Origin: Umbelopsis ramanniana AG
Taxonomy: Eukaryota; Mucoromycota; Umbelopsidomycetes; Umbelopsidales; Umbelopsidaceae
Direction: 5' to 3'
Assembly: GCF_025399195.1 (NCBI RefSeq)
Contig: NW_026252126.1
Coordinates: forward strand, 1-64,000
DNA length: 64,000 nt
The notes beneath the pieces were generated by a model that saw nothing but the letters and a program-made list of their open reading frames with translations, ran no database searches and had not been told where the DNA came from. Of this stretch, positions 22,516-34,461 are shown piece after piece (position 1 is the first letter of the stretch; each line of letters starts with the position of its first letter). The position numbers and the translations under genes were made by a program.

Positions 22516-25500
22516 TTAGGAAAGTTCAATCTTCCATCCGTTCTCGGTAATGAGGACGGCAGGATCTCTAACAACGATCTTTCCACTCTTTGTTTCTTCG
22601 ATTTGGAGTTGACGTGACCCAGCGGCATCGGTAGCTACGGCCTTGGTGGCTGTAACTTGACCGAGAATCACCAAACGTTCAACACGTACAGAGGCAATGG
22701 TGGATGCAAACTGTGAGCCGGAGTGAGCGATACTGTAAGAAAGAACGCCGTTTTCGAAGTGGAATTGACCTTTCAAAAATTCCGCCTTTGCGTAAGCATA
22801 TGTTTCTCCATCATCAAGGTACAAGCTACCATTGGCTTCACCCTAAAAACAACAATGAAGTCAGTATGAGGCGAAGAAAGAAAAATTTCGGAAATCAACG
22901 ATCCTAACCTGCTTATCTAAGGCAATGACCAGGGTGAAGGGGTCAAGGGTCATGGCATGAGAGCTGCGACGTAGGCGTTCTCGACGAGGAACGATGTAAC
23001 CACCGCGATAGAATACCGGAACAACATCCAGCGGCGCGGATACCACTTGGGATCCCTGGCCATGAACAAGGTTGTGTGTATGCAGATCATACCAAATGTC
23101 GCTAGGTGGGAAGTAAACATTCGTCTGCGTAGCGCCTTCTTCGGTGACGGGCTTTACCAGGATACCGCTTCCAATCAAATACTGGTCTTCCATAGCAAAT
23201 ACATTTTCATCCTCAGGGTATTCAACCATCAAGGGTCTCATGATGGGTACACCAGTCTCGTGGGCTTCTTGGAAGGTATTATACCAATAAGGCAACAGCG
23301 CGTATCTCTCCCTAACAACGCTTCGAATCATGGATGTGTAAGGATCTCCAAACAACCAGGGCTCTCGGCGTTTTGTATCGATATGGGCATGGGCTCTGAA
23401 GAAAGGTTGGAAAGCTCCGGCTTGGTACCATCGGACCAACAGCTCAGTGGATGGATTGTTGAAAAATCCACCAACATCGGCTCCTGCAAACGGAATACCT
23501 GAGACACCGATGGTCAGGATCATAGGCATAGATGCTTGAAGAGCATCCCATTGGGCCATATTATCACCCGTCCAGATAGAGCCGAAACGCTGAGTACCAG
23601 CATAGAATGCTCTTGACAAGACAAATGGTCGCTTGGGCACATTGGTGCGTTGTTCAAGACCTTGTGCAGTTGATCCGTGCTATTACAAGAACATGAGTCA
23701 AAGATCAATATGAAAGCACGGTTACAATGTATGGATCATAACTTACGTAGATTTGTCCATAAACGTTGTGAAGGACACGATGCTCCCAACCTCCATTGTG
23801 AACCATATCCTTGGGCATAGTAATTTCGGGACCATTGAAGACGGAAGGCTCATTCATGTCGTTCCAAACAAACAGAGCTTCAGTGGAGCCCTCGTAGTTG
23901 TCAAGCTTGAACTTATCAGCCCACCATTTGCGAGACTCGGCATTGGTATAGTCAACCCAGGAAGACTGTCCAGGCCAGCACCAGCCTTCATAATCGTCGC
24001 CTGATGGCTGCTTGACGAACAAACTCTTGTCCTTGGCTTCCTTGCAGACGTAGTAGTTGTCATCCCTCTTGATGTGGGGATCGATAATGGTAACAAGCTA
24101 GAGCAAGCATTAGTCACAAGTCAACGGCAAAGATTCAATGTATCCTGAAATATCTTACTTTGCGACCCTTTTGGTCCAGTTCCTTCTGCATCTTGATGGG
24201 ATCAGGGAATTTACCACTGTCCCAAGTGAAGTAGCGTTTGCCATCGTTGTGTTCGATGTCGAGCCAAATTACGTCATATGGTATATCATGGTGATCAAAT
24301 TGACTGTCAACTTCGTGCACGTCGTTTTGGTTGATGTAGTTCCAACGACATTGGTGGTAGGCAATAGCAAAGTTTTGTGGCATGGCAGGCTGACCAGTCA
24401 AACGAGTATATTGACGGAAAATATCTTTGCTGCTAGGACCAAAGAACACGAAAATATCAAGAATGCCAGCTTCCGAGATCCAATGAGTCTTTGTGCTCTT
24501 CTTGTTGGAAGAGGGTTTGACAAGGTTGAGCACCTTTTGAACGGCAGTCTGTGAGAAGGGTTAAATATGACATAGCCAGCAAGAGTATTGTGCCAGTTGC
24601 TTTTTTTAAAGAAAACACTTACACCTTCAGCTTGTTCGGTTGTCTTCACGATATCGATCCAGGTTTCTGAGGGGTTCATCCAAAAAACACCAACAGATTC
24701 GTTCTTGCGATGAGCCATCATGAAAGGTACGGATCCATAAAGAGCAGCAGGGCTGTCCATTTCATATTCAAACACATCAGCATTGTAAAGTCTGTAGGGT
24801 TCTTCGTATGCACCTTCACCACCACGAGTTTCCTTCAGAGAGAAGGTACTTGCGTGTTCCTAATGCAGAAATTAAAAATATTGTAGATTGTCAGAATTTA
24901 GGCCGGCGCGTCCAAGGACTGCAAACATAAAGAAACAGCACTGAAGAATCCAACTTACGGGAATACCATAAACATGGCTAAATCCGTTGAAGGATATATC
25001 CATACCAATAGATTCAGGGCCACGAGGCTTTGAATCAGTCCAAGTCTTGAAGGTTTCCTCCCAAAGATCTTTTTCCTCAGGAGCCTCAACCTCCTCTTCA
25101 GTTCCATCCTCCTTCTTTTGCTTCACCATCTTGGGCTTATGGGATTCCTTCGTACGCAAGTGCTCAAAGTTGAAGAAACCGCGGTCATTCAAAGTAATAA
25201 CCGGCTCGTCTTTGACGTAGAACTCAATAACGAGAGGAGAGGGCGTGACGACGATTTTGCGTTCGGCATCAAGGGCGATCTTGACGACGCCGTCGGTGTT
25301 CTTTCCACTCTGGAATGGTTTGATTGGCTTCGCCTTGTCTACCAGTGTAAACTGTTCGTGATCTCTGTATCTAGGGAGAATTGGAGATTTTTCATCCATG
25401 CGGACTCGAACCGTGTTATCAACCAGCACTTGCAACTCCAAAACCAGAACGTTGTTTGTTTGGGTATTTTGAACATCGGCTGTCATGTAGTTGTTTGAAA

Positions 25501-25696
25501 ATCGAATACTGCCTTTCACCAAAGTGTAAGGAGAGGTCCAATGAGCATCTGCATTGACCGAATCCGCCAAAGCACGGTTTCGTCTACAGAAGGCTGACTG
25601 CGAGCATGTTTTGAAGTCTTCTTTTTTCACTGCTTCGGATAACACGAAGAGTGTTAGAACCGCCAAGCATGCCAATGCCCACGTTCGCAAAGGCAT
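22516..25696 (-). CDS. ROT2: Glucosidase II alpha subunit (GH31)
   Basis: Six exons (25696-24959, 24859-24623, 24548-24159, 24097-23747, 23679-22909, 22842-22516) give 937 residues. Glucosidase II removes the two inner glucoses from N-glycans in the ER lumen and drives the calnexin cycle. A signal peptide ([16 protein letters not shown]) precedes the family-typical start [20 protein letters not shown]31 landmarks are [20 protein letters not shown], the nucleophile Asp in [10 protein letters not shown] (about residue 535), the acid Asp in [11 protein letters not shown] (about 611), [13 protein letters not shown] and [20 protein letters not shown] highly charged insert ([22 protein letters not shown]) sits in the N-terminal domain as in other fungal orthologs. 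There is no ER-retention tail, as expected because the beta subunit retains the complex. All intron phases are 0. The gene is divergent from a small membrane-protein gene. Confidence 0.96.
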
Positions 25697-26081
25697 GGTA
25701 ATGATATTGAGAACGGAATCTTAAAGCTACAGTACGTGGCAACCAATTTCAAGTGACAGTCGAGGAACTAGCAAATTTGAGCCAATGAGGAGTCGGCACT
25801 CGGAGTCCAATCGACATCGAGTCTGCTATTCTGTAACACAATGGTAGTTATAGCGTAGAAGACATCGATTACTTCCAAGTGATCACATATTGTAGCGTGT
25901 TTGGGTTTTGAGGTAAAAAACTCTGGCGACCTTTCCTTCAGTACCGGGAAAGAAAAATCTACCAACCGACAGAGCAAACCACCTTCAAGCTCCGAGAGAA
26001 GACAATTATTTGGCCTGTTGAATATTTTTTTATTTTATAGCAACAACTCCATCAACGAAGTACAAACAGTACATAACCACC
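25697..26081. promoter_or_regulatory. Divergent promoter region, glucosidase II alpha / small membrane protein
   Basis: The 385 bp separate two start codons pointing away from each other, so the segment must drive both genes. No long conserved motif was recognised. It contains a T-run near 26025-26036 just before the plus-strand start. Confidence 0.5.
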
Positions 26082-26546
26082 ATGAATAGAAGATTGGACC
26101 AACTGCCTTTAGTTGACCATAAGGTCGATCCTCGACTTGAAGATCGGTATCGCAGAAGATTGCATAGTCCACAATCACTAGCACCTAACATGCGATCGAG
26201 AAGAATTCAAATTGGTGCCATTGGCATTTCCGCTGGTAAGTTGACGACAAGGTCCAGCTCTACCCAAGACACTGTTCGCCATTGTCTTCAAAATCTAATT
26301 GAAACCCCTCCCCCCTTCTTTTTTACCAGTCCTTACAACCTACATTGTCTTGTTTGCTGATTTTGGCACAGAAAAGCATTGTTTCTCACCTGTAAGTACG
26401 CAGACGAAAACTTCCTTTTTGACTGAAGGCATTCATTTGACCAACCTTGTATTTAGATAAGACGATGGTTCAATGTTAAGAAACATAGTTTTTGGAGTCT
26501 TTCAGAAAGAGAACAGAACGATCTTAAGGAACAGGGGAGACTGTAG
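26082..26546 (+). CDS. Small single-pass membrane protein, 101 residues
   Basis: Three exons (26082-26235, 26330-26391, 26457-26546) give 101 residues with good splice signals (GTAAGTT, TTACCAG; GTAAGTA, TTTAG). The N-terminal half is Arg-rich and polar (DPRLEDRYRRRLHSPQ). A single hydrophobic helix follows (IGAIGISAVLTTYIVLFADFG), then a charged C-terminus (SLSERERE-like, reading LSEREQNDLKEQGRL). The layout suggests a small tail-facing membrane protein of the ER or mitochondrion. No named family is recognised. The Met at 26082 is preceded by CACC, a favourable start context. Confidence 0.6.
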
Positions 26547-26856
26547 AATTCGCCGCGGCTGGATATCGTTCACATATTCTTCATAGACATACCTCATCTT
26601 CGTGCAATGTGCACCTGCCTCTGTAATTTAGAGAGAACAAAAGACACACTGTCCTTTGCATATTGTATATATACATGTTACCCTCACCATAAAATAAGTT
26701 GCTTTCTATCGATCAAATCAAGTGTCGTGCGCAAAAGGTCTCAGAACCACAATGATGAAAGTGACTTTTTGATACATTTCGGTCTCAATCCCATGAAAAC
26801 GGACTTTTTTTCAGGAAAAAAATTATTGTGTAATTTTGACGGCTTGCCTCTCAACC
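26547..26856. other. Spacer upstream of the purine permease
   Basis: About 310 bp hold the 3' end of the small membrane-protein gene and the permease promoter. A/T-rich runs (for example around 26809-26826) lie directly before the permease start. No gene is seen. Confidence 0.55.
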
Positions 26857-29327
26857 ATGTCACTCACTGATAGGATCAATAATAGAGTGGCTAATTCAGC
26901 ATTTGGCCGACACTTCCAGCTCGAAGGATCTGGTGCAAAGAAGGAGCGTCTAAACTCCAAGTTCTTGACAGAGCTTCGTGGTGGATTAGCTACCTTTGTT
27001 GCCATGGTAAGTATACACCATCGTATATAATTCATTGATGGCATACCAATGTTCACGTACTTTCTTTGCTTAGGCTTATATTATATCTGTCAATTCGACA
27101 ATCATTGCCGATTCAGGTAGGACTAACATTTGAGCCCACTCCAAGCGATCGTAAACCATTGTATTAATATATGAGTCCATAGGCGGTCCATGCATATGCA
27201 GTCCGCCAGAAGGGGCAACTGGAAACGCTGCACTATGTGTAGGCGACCCTGACTACGAAGCTTGCAAACTCATCGTGCGACAAGATTTGATTACTGCCAC
27301 TTGCGCCATTGCGTGTCTGGCATCTGCCCTCATGGGCACATTTGCTAATTTGCCAATGGGAATGGCACCTGGGTGAGTTTCAGTTCCATAAACGAGTTAC
27401 ATGCTGATTGGGACATGTTCGATTATAACAGTGATTTTTTCTTTTTAGAATGGGTTTGAACGCATATTTTGCTTATACCGTTGTTGGGTAGGTATAATGC
27501 CGAATTGAACGCCACCTGTCAAAAGAAAAAAAATTTCTGATTCCTTAATGCTTTGAATTTTTAGCTTCAACGGTAGTGGCAGTACATCCTACGAAGTGGC
27601 CATTTCGGCTGTATTTATTGAGGTGAGATTGAATAGTGTTTAAACGTCTAGCATTGTCCCTTAAGTTGATCATTTGGTATTTACATATTGTCATTTTGTG
27701 AAGGGTCTCATCTTTTTGTTCATGTCGGTGTTCGGAATCCGACAATACCTGGCCCGACTTATTCCTGTTAGTATAAAAATTGCTACCGGTGCTGGTATTG
27801 GCTTATATTTGTGCTTTATTGGCCTCCAAACTTCTGCTGGAATCGGACTCATCACTGCCGATGCATCTACTCTTGTCACTCTTGGTACGTTTGCTCATAC
27901 TACTTTTGCTGTCAGCCAATCTGGCTAACTGTTAAATTCATTGTCCAACTAGGTGGCTGCGATAGTCAGTATAAAGACGAGGTAGGTACAATCAACCATA
28001 CATTTATAGAATACATCATATCATTAATCTTTTATCATTGCTTATTAGAACGGCGTTTGCTTAGCACATCATATGGAGTCTGGTAGAACGTGGCTGGGTA
28101 TCATGGTAAGTCCCTGGAATGCAGATGAATGAAGCGAACTTGGTAAGCTAAATCATAACATTATTAAGGGCATATATTTGATGACCATGATGTCGCTGTT
28201 CAAAGTAAAAGGATCAATTCTTATTTGTATCCTGATTGTTGCCATCATCTCATGGCCACGTAATACGGCTGTGACCTTCTTTCCCTACACTGCTTCAGGC
28301 GATGCTGCGTTCGATTTCTTTAAGCAAGTCGTCACATTCCATCCTATTGAGAAGACTCTTGCTGTGCTGAAATTCGACTTGAGCAGTGGTGAAATTTGGG
28401 TTGCTCTCATCACACTTTTGTATGTCGATATTATGGACACCACTGGTACCTTATATTCTATGGCTAAATTTGGAGGCTACATGGATGAACGAGGCGACTT
28501 TGAGGGTAGTTCCGTTGCGTTCATCTGCGACTCTCTCTGCGTTGCCATTGGTGCACTGTTTGGTACTTCGCCGTGTACTACCTTTGTGGAATCTGGAGCA
28601 GGTATCACGGAAGGCGCTCGTACTGGTATTGCAGGTCTGACGGTATCGTTTGGTTTCTTCATTTCCTTGTTCTTTTCTCCTATATTTGCATCATTTCCTC
28701 CTTGGTCTACGGGCCCTGCCTTGGTCTTGGTCGGATCTATGATGATTCAGAATGTCATCAATGTAAACTGGGGTTACATAGGAGATGCGGTACCTGCATT
28801 TTTGACAATGGCTCTTATGGTAAGGCTTACTGTCCGTTTGTGAAGGGACGTTTTGGTTTTGATTATGAACAGTTCTAACCATTGTAATGAAATCATCTTT
28901 TGCAGCCTCTGACTTACAGTATCGGTAAGTATCATGTACACTGGTTTTCATGATTGGAATGTGTTTGCAATTTACTAACTAATACGCACTAGCCGACGGT
29001 ATGATTGGGGGCCTTTGCACCTACATTGCCATCAACATTTCCGTATGGTTGATTGAAAAAGCTTCGTTCGGTCGATTATTGGTTGACAAGACGCAAAAGG
29101 AACCATGGTCTGGACATCATCTATCAGGTAGTGGCATTTTACCTCCATGGATCAAACGACTCGCTGGCAAGGTCACTGGTCGTTATCCCGGAGACGATTT
29201 GCCCAAAGAAGGAGTTTATCAAATGGGAAGTGTGCGAAATTCTAATCAGGAAACACGAGTTTCTCTGAGTAGCCAAGACGAAGGTCACGACGAAGATTTG
29301 ACAGTAGGAAGTGGATATAGTAAATGA
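26857..29327 (+). CDS. AzgA-type purine (adenine/guanine/hypoxanthine) permease, NCS2 family
   Basis: Eleven exons (26857-27006, 27074-27116, 27183-27372, 27449-27487, 27565-27622, 27704-27884, 27953-27981, 28049-28105, 28169-28819, 28906-28924, 28993-29327) give 583 residues. The protein resembles Aspergillus AzgA, a plasma-membrane proton-coupled importer of purines. The N-terminus [31 protein letters not shown] is the family hallmark, followed by MGMAPGMGLNAYFAYTVVGF, FIGLQTSAGIGLI, LITLLYVDIMDTTGTLYSMA and the TM10 region GTSPCTTFVESGAGITEGARTG, which lines the substrate site in this family. The C-terminal cytosolic tail is Ser/Glu-rich (SLSSQDEGHDED), a possible site for ubiquitin-linked turnover. 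Two internal exons are 19 and 29 nt. The start is the ATG followed by SLTDRINNRVAN, typical of the family. Confidence 0.93.
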
Positions 29328-29826
29328 GACTAGATATCTCCTCTTGCTTTGTTCTTTTTTTTTACATCCACCGATTTTTTTTTATTTGCATACTGCATAG
29401 ATATGCACTATACGCATTGTATCTATACTACTTTTTTTGTGATTATTAGATGTAAATCATCGATCTGCCATGGTATGCGTACATTTGTGCAAATACACAG
29501 GAATAGAAAAGGCAAAATTACGCAAAAATATATTTATTATAAGTATATGTAAGAGGTGTAGAGAGATATGTTATCACATGATGAGATGGAAGCGGTAAGA
29601 AATGTATATGTAGCATCTAGTGTAAAATATTGTGGATGTAAAGGATGGAGGGAGTATATCGATAGAATGTGGTGTTATCAACAAAGGGGAGGAAGTACAA
29701 TATTGGAAATTTACAGAAATGAGTGGAGATGTCTAAATGAGTGGATGATGATAGGCTATGTACTATTGAAGAATTATACAGTTTTAAGGGAGCGACTCTC
29801 GCCTGCAGCGTCAAGGTATTAACTGC
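29328..29826. other. Convergent 3' spacer
   Basis: A 499-bp non-coding stretch lies between the permease (+) and the SANT/Myb gene (-). It is strongly A/T-rich, with T runs at 29357-29364 and 29386-29393 compatible with transcript ends. Short open frames have no support. Confidence 0.6.
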
Positions 29827-30450
29827 TTACTGAAAAAGATCGGCCTTGAGGTGGTGAATAAAGGTTGGCAGTACCTCGCGTCTCCATTGGTCTTTGCAAG
29901 CCTTTCTAGCGCGGCCAACGTCAATGGCAATTTTGTCCCAGTTGTAGGTGGCCATATTGTCCAGTTGCTTATCTTTCATGATAGCCATAAATAGATTGCT
30001 TCGTTCTGCATTATTCCATCTTGGCTTCTTCTTGTCATGACGACGGCTTGAAACTACAGCTGGCCTTGCAGTGAGTGGAGTAGATTTGGCTGATGACCTT
30101 AATTTCTTCTTAATATAATTATCGTCAGCAGCTTGGCTAGAATTTGACTCCATATCATCCATTATGCTACCGTTTTGAGGAACAGGGCTAGAAGTACGAA
30201 TCGATGAAATGGAAGAGCACATTGAATTGTCCGAATCAGACTGTCCTAAACTTTGCAAGTTCAATAAACTAGCGGCAGCAGCCATCTCTCTATCGTCTTG
30301 ATACCATGTGGGAGCAGTGTACGCAGTGTTATATTGGTAACCATGTGAGGAATCACCATAATGCCACTCGTGGGGTTGGCCTTGTAAAAACGAGCTAAAG
30401 GAGGGAAGGGAGTGGACGCGATTGCGAATATAGTTAGCAGAACTTGTCAT
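29827..30450 (-). CDS. SANT/Myb-like DNA-binding protein, 207 residues
   Basis: A single exon of 207 residues starts at ATG 30450. The first 130 residues are polar and Ser-rich (SDSDNSMCSSISSIRTSS). A basic patch (SSRRHDKKKPRW) leads into a helix-rich domain with regularly spaced Trp residues: RWNNAERSNLFMAIMKD, NWDKIAIDVGRARKACKDQWRRE. This matches the Myb/SANT three-helix pattern (first Trp, acidic helix 1, WDKIA helix 2, CKDQWR helix 3). Such proteins bind DNA as regulators, or chromatin. Target genes are unknown. It is one of the few single-exon genes in the window. Confidence 0.75.
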   Translation of the reverse strand: MTSSANYIRNRVHSLPSFSSFLQGQPHEWHYGDSSHGYQYNTAYTAPTWYQDDREMAAAASLLNLQSLGQSDSDNSMCSSISSIRTSSPVPQNGSIMDDMESNSSQAADDNYIKKKLRSSAKSTPLTARPAVVSSRRHDKKKPRWNNAERSNLFMAIMKDKQLDNMATYNWDKIAIDVGRARKACKDQWRREVLPTFIHHLKADLFQ

Positions 30451-32154
30451 TGGAAAACGAGCAGACTTGACGAGTTGTAATGGAAATTTTTCAGGGAATG
30501 GAACGGGAACAGAAAGAGATGTGTGGACTGAATGCTTCCATCAATTACTGTCAAATAGGCATGGCATGATCCACCCCAAAGTGGTATTAACGAACCACAA
30601 CAACGCTGTTTGTGAGCAAGTAAGCTAGACAATACAATGAATCATGTCTTGTCTAAATATAATTTTTAAATTGCATTTCACTCATTAGCCAATGGATGTA
30701 GTGCGCATATAGTGATTCTATATTTATTACTTCCACTTTCGACCCATTCAAATCTGAAGTGTCATGGAAAGAAGGAAAAATAATGTGGCATTGGTTCAAT
30801 GCCAACACCGTAATAAATGGAGTCTTCTGCGGCCCCGATAGCGAGACTGATTGCGAAGTCGCAACATACAACATACTTCAACTCGTACAACAGAAGCGGA
30901 GTGGGAAAATAAATAATCTCTAATGCATCTTGGCGGCGGCGGTCGTATAACGTGTCTGAGAAAGAGATTATCCTACTAAGGTTCTACGTTCAGACTTGAC
31001 CTTACAAACAATTGTGTCTTCGCTCAACGTACCAAGTGAAGACATGGTGTTGAGAGGAGCATGCGATATGTCAAGGTATTGCTGAACTTAAAGTATCGCT
31101 GCTGTGTGGTACCACCCACTAACTGAACGATTTACAGCCCGCCATCACAGTTGCATGCAATAAAGGTGGGGTGGGTGACTGAAAGCCCGATATGAAAAAT
31201 TCCAGTGGGTGGAATAACTCTGCCGAATATTCCACACCGGCTAAATAAGGCAACCGATGAAACAGGTTGCGAAATTTGGAGTCCCCAACTTGGGTGGCTG
31301 CTAATATTTTGATCGACAGCAATGCGTGCTGTAAGGTAACGTCTTAGAGAAAAAGACCGTGGCATATGGGTCTAGCTATTGATATTCTGTGTATCCGTCT
31401 TTATTAACTCGCGGAACACCCGATTGGTGCGTCCGGGATTGGTATGGTTCGAATGATTTGCAAGGGGATCGTAAATTCGAACAGCATAGGTAGGATGACA
31501 AAATTTGGGAGCGATGGCAGTCGCGATCGCTCACATAAGGCCGCGAGTAGGGCTCGTGGCCGTTACAAAAAAAGATGTCCTGCCCACCCCAAAAGAAATC
31601 CACTTGCATGACGAAAAAAGGAGATGTATTTTCTTACACTATACAATGAGATTGGAGGGAAGTAAAAAGGAAATCCGTGTGGATCTGACCAGTACCTATA
31701 TTGAAGAATGGCGTACAAATCTATTTCCGTTTGATGATTTGGGCCTAAACAGCCCTCACCAAAGAAAGTGTAATCGAATGCATAGAGAAACCAGCTCAGC
31801 ATTTCCGCTACCATACAAATGATGTGTGTGTGAGGCCCCTTTTCAGGTAGTTTGCAGATTTTCTAAGTTCTACTCTCCGATATTTTTTTTTTCCACCGAC
31901 TGGTCACCAAAGCATCCGTCAAACTGTGTTGGATGAGATAAACTGGCAAAAGGCGAAAAGAAAACAAATGCAACGTCGATACTCATTAAGAAGTATCCGT
32001 CATACAGATGATAACCAAGCTTGTTGTTGTTAGGGCTTGGATGGGATGGAGATTGGGGGTTGGTTGTTCGCGTGTGTTGTGTGTGGTAAGCGTATGTACG
32101 TGTGCTAGGTGTCACGGGCGTACACTTTTTTGAGAGGGGTGTGGGTCAAAAGTG
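30451..32154. other. Long intergenic region
   Basis: No gene, RNA or repeat family is supported in 1.7 kb between two minus-strand genes. It contains the promoter of the SANT/Myb gene. Open frames at 31505-31822 (+) and 31563-31814 (-) are mutually overlapping and lack any family signature. A G/T-rich stretch occurs near 32050-32110. Confidence 0.5.
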
Positions 32155-32748
32155 TTAATTACAAAACCATTGAACGCCGACAGTCATACTTCGAACTCTT
32201 GCCGTCCCTCCTTGAGTGCCTGTTTCAAAGGCAATCCCACCTTCAAAGTACCCTTGCCGAGCAAATACACCTTTTCTAGGATCCGCGGCATGCAGGCTGC
32301 GCTTTGCAACTCTATTCTCGTTTTCCAGTAACACAACAGCAACTCCTACAGCATCAGTGTGGCGAAACCACTGATCTTCTTCTGGAAATAATTCAATTCC
32401 CTTCGGTCCAAAACGCTGTATTCGCATATTGATAGTGCGGGTGGTAGGCAGACCAGTAATTAATTCGTTGCATTCGTCGGATGGTGCGTATTCGTTTGGT
32501 ATCGATGGAAGACACATGCCAGGATAGTAGGTATACATAAGATGAGGAGCAGACACGCGGAGAACCAGCCGGCGACTGCTTAGATTAGGGTGTCGTAAAA
32601 GGATAGCATCAATATACCTTTGATAGTCTTCTGGAAGATAATTGCGTAGATAGTAGAGATCCAGAATGGGTAGAAATGATAGTATGTGGAGTATGATTTC
32701 GAAAGGTAGATATACAAGAGGGTAAGAATTCACCTCGGATGAAAGCAT
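32155..32748 (-). CDS. F-box protein, 197 residues
   Basis: A single exon of 197 residues begins at the ATG at 32748; the open frame extends 18 codons further but has no upstream ATG. The N-terminus carries an F-box-like helix cluster (LVYLPFEIILHILSFLPILDLYYLR), the segment that binds Skp1 in SCF ubiquitin ligases. A mid-region with LPEDYQRYIDAILLRHPNL follows, then a beta-rich C-terminal half (IQRFGPKGIELFPE, VGVAVVLLENENRVAKRSL) that might be the substrate-binding part. No known repeat type (WD40, LRR) is seen. Specific substrate unknown. Confidence 0.7.
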   Translation of the reverse strand: MLSSEVNSYPLVYLPFEIILHILSFLPILDLYYLRNYLPEDYQRYIDAILLRHPNLSSRRLVLRVSAPHLMYTYYPGMCLPSIPNEYAPSDECNELITGLPTTRTINMRIQRFGPKGIELFPEEDQWFRHTDAVGVAVVLLENENRVAKRSLHAADPRKGVFARQGYFEGGIAFETGTQGGTARVRSMTVGVQWFCN

Positions 32749-34461
32749 ACAGGAATGTTGAGAGGAAGAAGTTGAATGGAAAGTGAGGAGGAAGGTTTTC
32801 AACCCTTTTTCAAACCAGGATGATGTTGATGGTTTATATAATATTTTACGGTAAGAAAGACACTAGAAAAAAGAGAGTAAAAGAAACAAAGTGTGTTCCA
32901 GCCCAGAAAAGGAGCTATGTGGGTAGAAATAAATGAGAGGGGTGGCGGAGCGATAAAGGACTGCAGGACATTGCAGACCAGTACATGCTTGCATTTTGAA
33001 ACGATAAATTTTTTTTTTTATCTTTTTTCCACCGTGCTACGCCTGAGTGCATTTTTCAACCACCTTAGATCCACAGATTCAGGTTTAGTGCCTCACTATG
33101 TTTAGCAAACACTCGAGACAACAACCTCAACACTGGCTCGAGTGCTCTAATTTGGCCAAATGTTGTGTGCAGTGCGGTCGTTGTTTGGCATTGCCAAATG
33201 TGAGACAATAACAAGGTACCTTTTATCTGCTATACAAGGTACAATGTCATTTCGTAAGCCTGAAACCAATCACATCGATCGTGACATATTCTTTACATTC
33301 AAAAGGTGCTCATTTGATTGTCTTGACGTTGTGCACTTTGAAATATTCCAGCTCCTCCCTACTTTGTACCACATTTTTATTTTTCGAACCACAGACAGTT
33401 TTTTTTTCGCTCTTGAAAAGGGCTTAAATCGGAGATGTCCGTTCATCTGTAGACGTATTGCGTAAAGATGGCATTTTGTTTATCAGGACCCCTTGATCTG
33501 GCGCTTACACGACTTTTGTATGTTCAATATTGCCTTCTCTACCTTTCTCTCTTTAGATCGGCGACCGTGGCGTACAAAATTCAATTCAGAAACATTCTAG
33601 GCATTCATAGATCACTATGGTGCTGAACGGGAAAATCAAATGCATGGCCCAGTTTCCGTTACTTGACCACCATATACTAATTGCTGTGAAATATTGGCTT
33701 ATGTAATGGCAACCGATGCTGAAATGAATCCGAGGCAGAACCAGAGCACTATAAGCGGAAGACACACTTATTACTATTAGTAAAGATGATTAAGAGTGTG
33801 GACGAAACTGAAAGAACGAAGGCACAAAGCTGAGTATAAGTCTATTTTGATCAAATTTGGAAATTTAGCATAAGGTGGGATGAAGTTACAAAGACTCAAC
33901 GACATTTTGTATACAAAGATAATGTTTCGGCAAAGAAAACGGGTATGGTAAGGTTCAAGGCGATAATAAAAGGAAATAGAGCAAAAAAAGTGTTAAGGTA
34001 CTTCAATTGTAAACAAATGAAATCTAACTCGTAGATTTGCAGCATCTTCCCTAGAGTATAGAGTATGAAAACTAAATTGTCAATAAGAATACACTTGTCT
34101 TGTCAATACTAATGATCGGCGGGGAAACGTGCACAAAACGGCAGCGAAGCCAAGCTAATAACCAGGATAATGAATTACGGAGGCAAAGGATGGCCGCTGC
34201 ACTCTGATCTATGGAAAGGACAAGAAATTTTGTAGTATGGAATGATGAATATTTCAAGTGTTACATGTTTGTGCGCATACCCAGCGTATTCCGTGTTGCT
34301 GCATGCTTTAATGGCATCAGACTGATGTTGCCCAGAAAATTTTAAAAAGAGAATAAATCACGTGATACTCCACGTCAGCGGGGCACGTGCAATGCAATGA
34401 CATTCTCTTTGAGCCAAGCGGTTGCGCAAAGGACCTTGATATCTACCCATACTCCAACATA
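32749..34461. other. Long intergenic region between F-box gene and YPT1
   Basis: No gene is supported across 1.7 kb. The left end holds the F-box gene promoter and the right end the YPT1 promoter. Short open frames at 32893-33105 and 33160-33465 have no motif. T-runs occur around 33009-33018 and 33402-33409. Confidence 0.5.
34359..34389. promoter_or_regulatory. Two CACGTG boxes upstream of YPT1
   Basis: CACGTG occurs at 34359-34364 (context ATCACGTGAT) and at 34384-34389 (GGCACGTGCA), 72-103 bp before the YPT1 start codon. The palindrome is the core for basic helix-loop-helix factors such as Cbf1. The function here is inferred from position only. Confidence 0.45.
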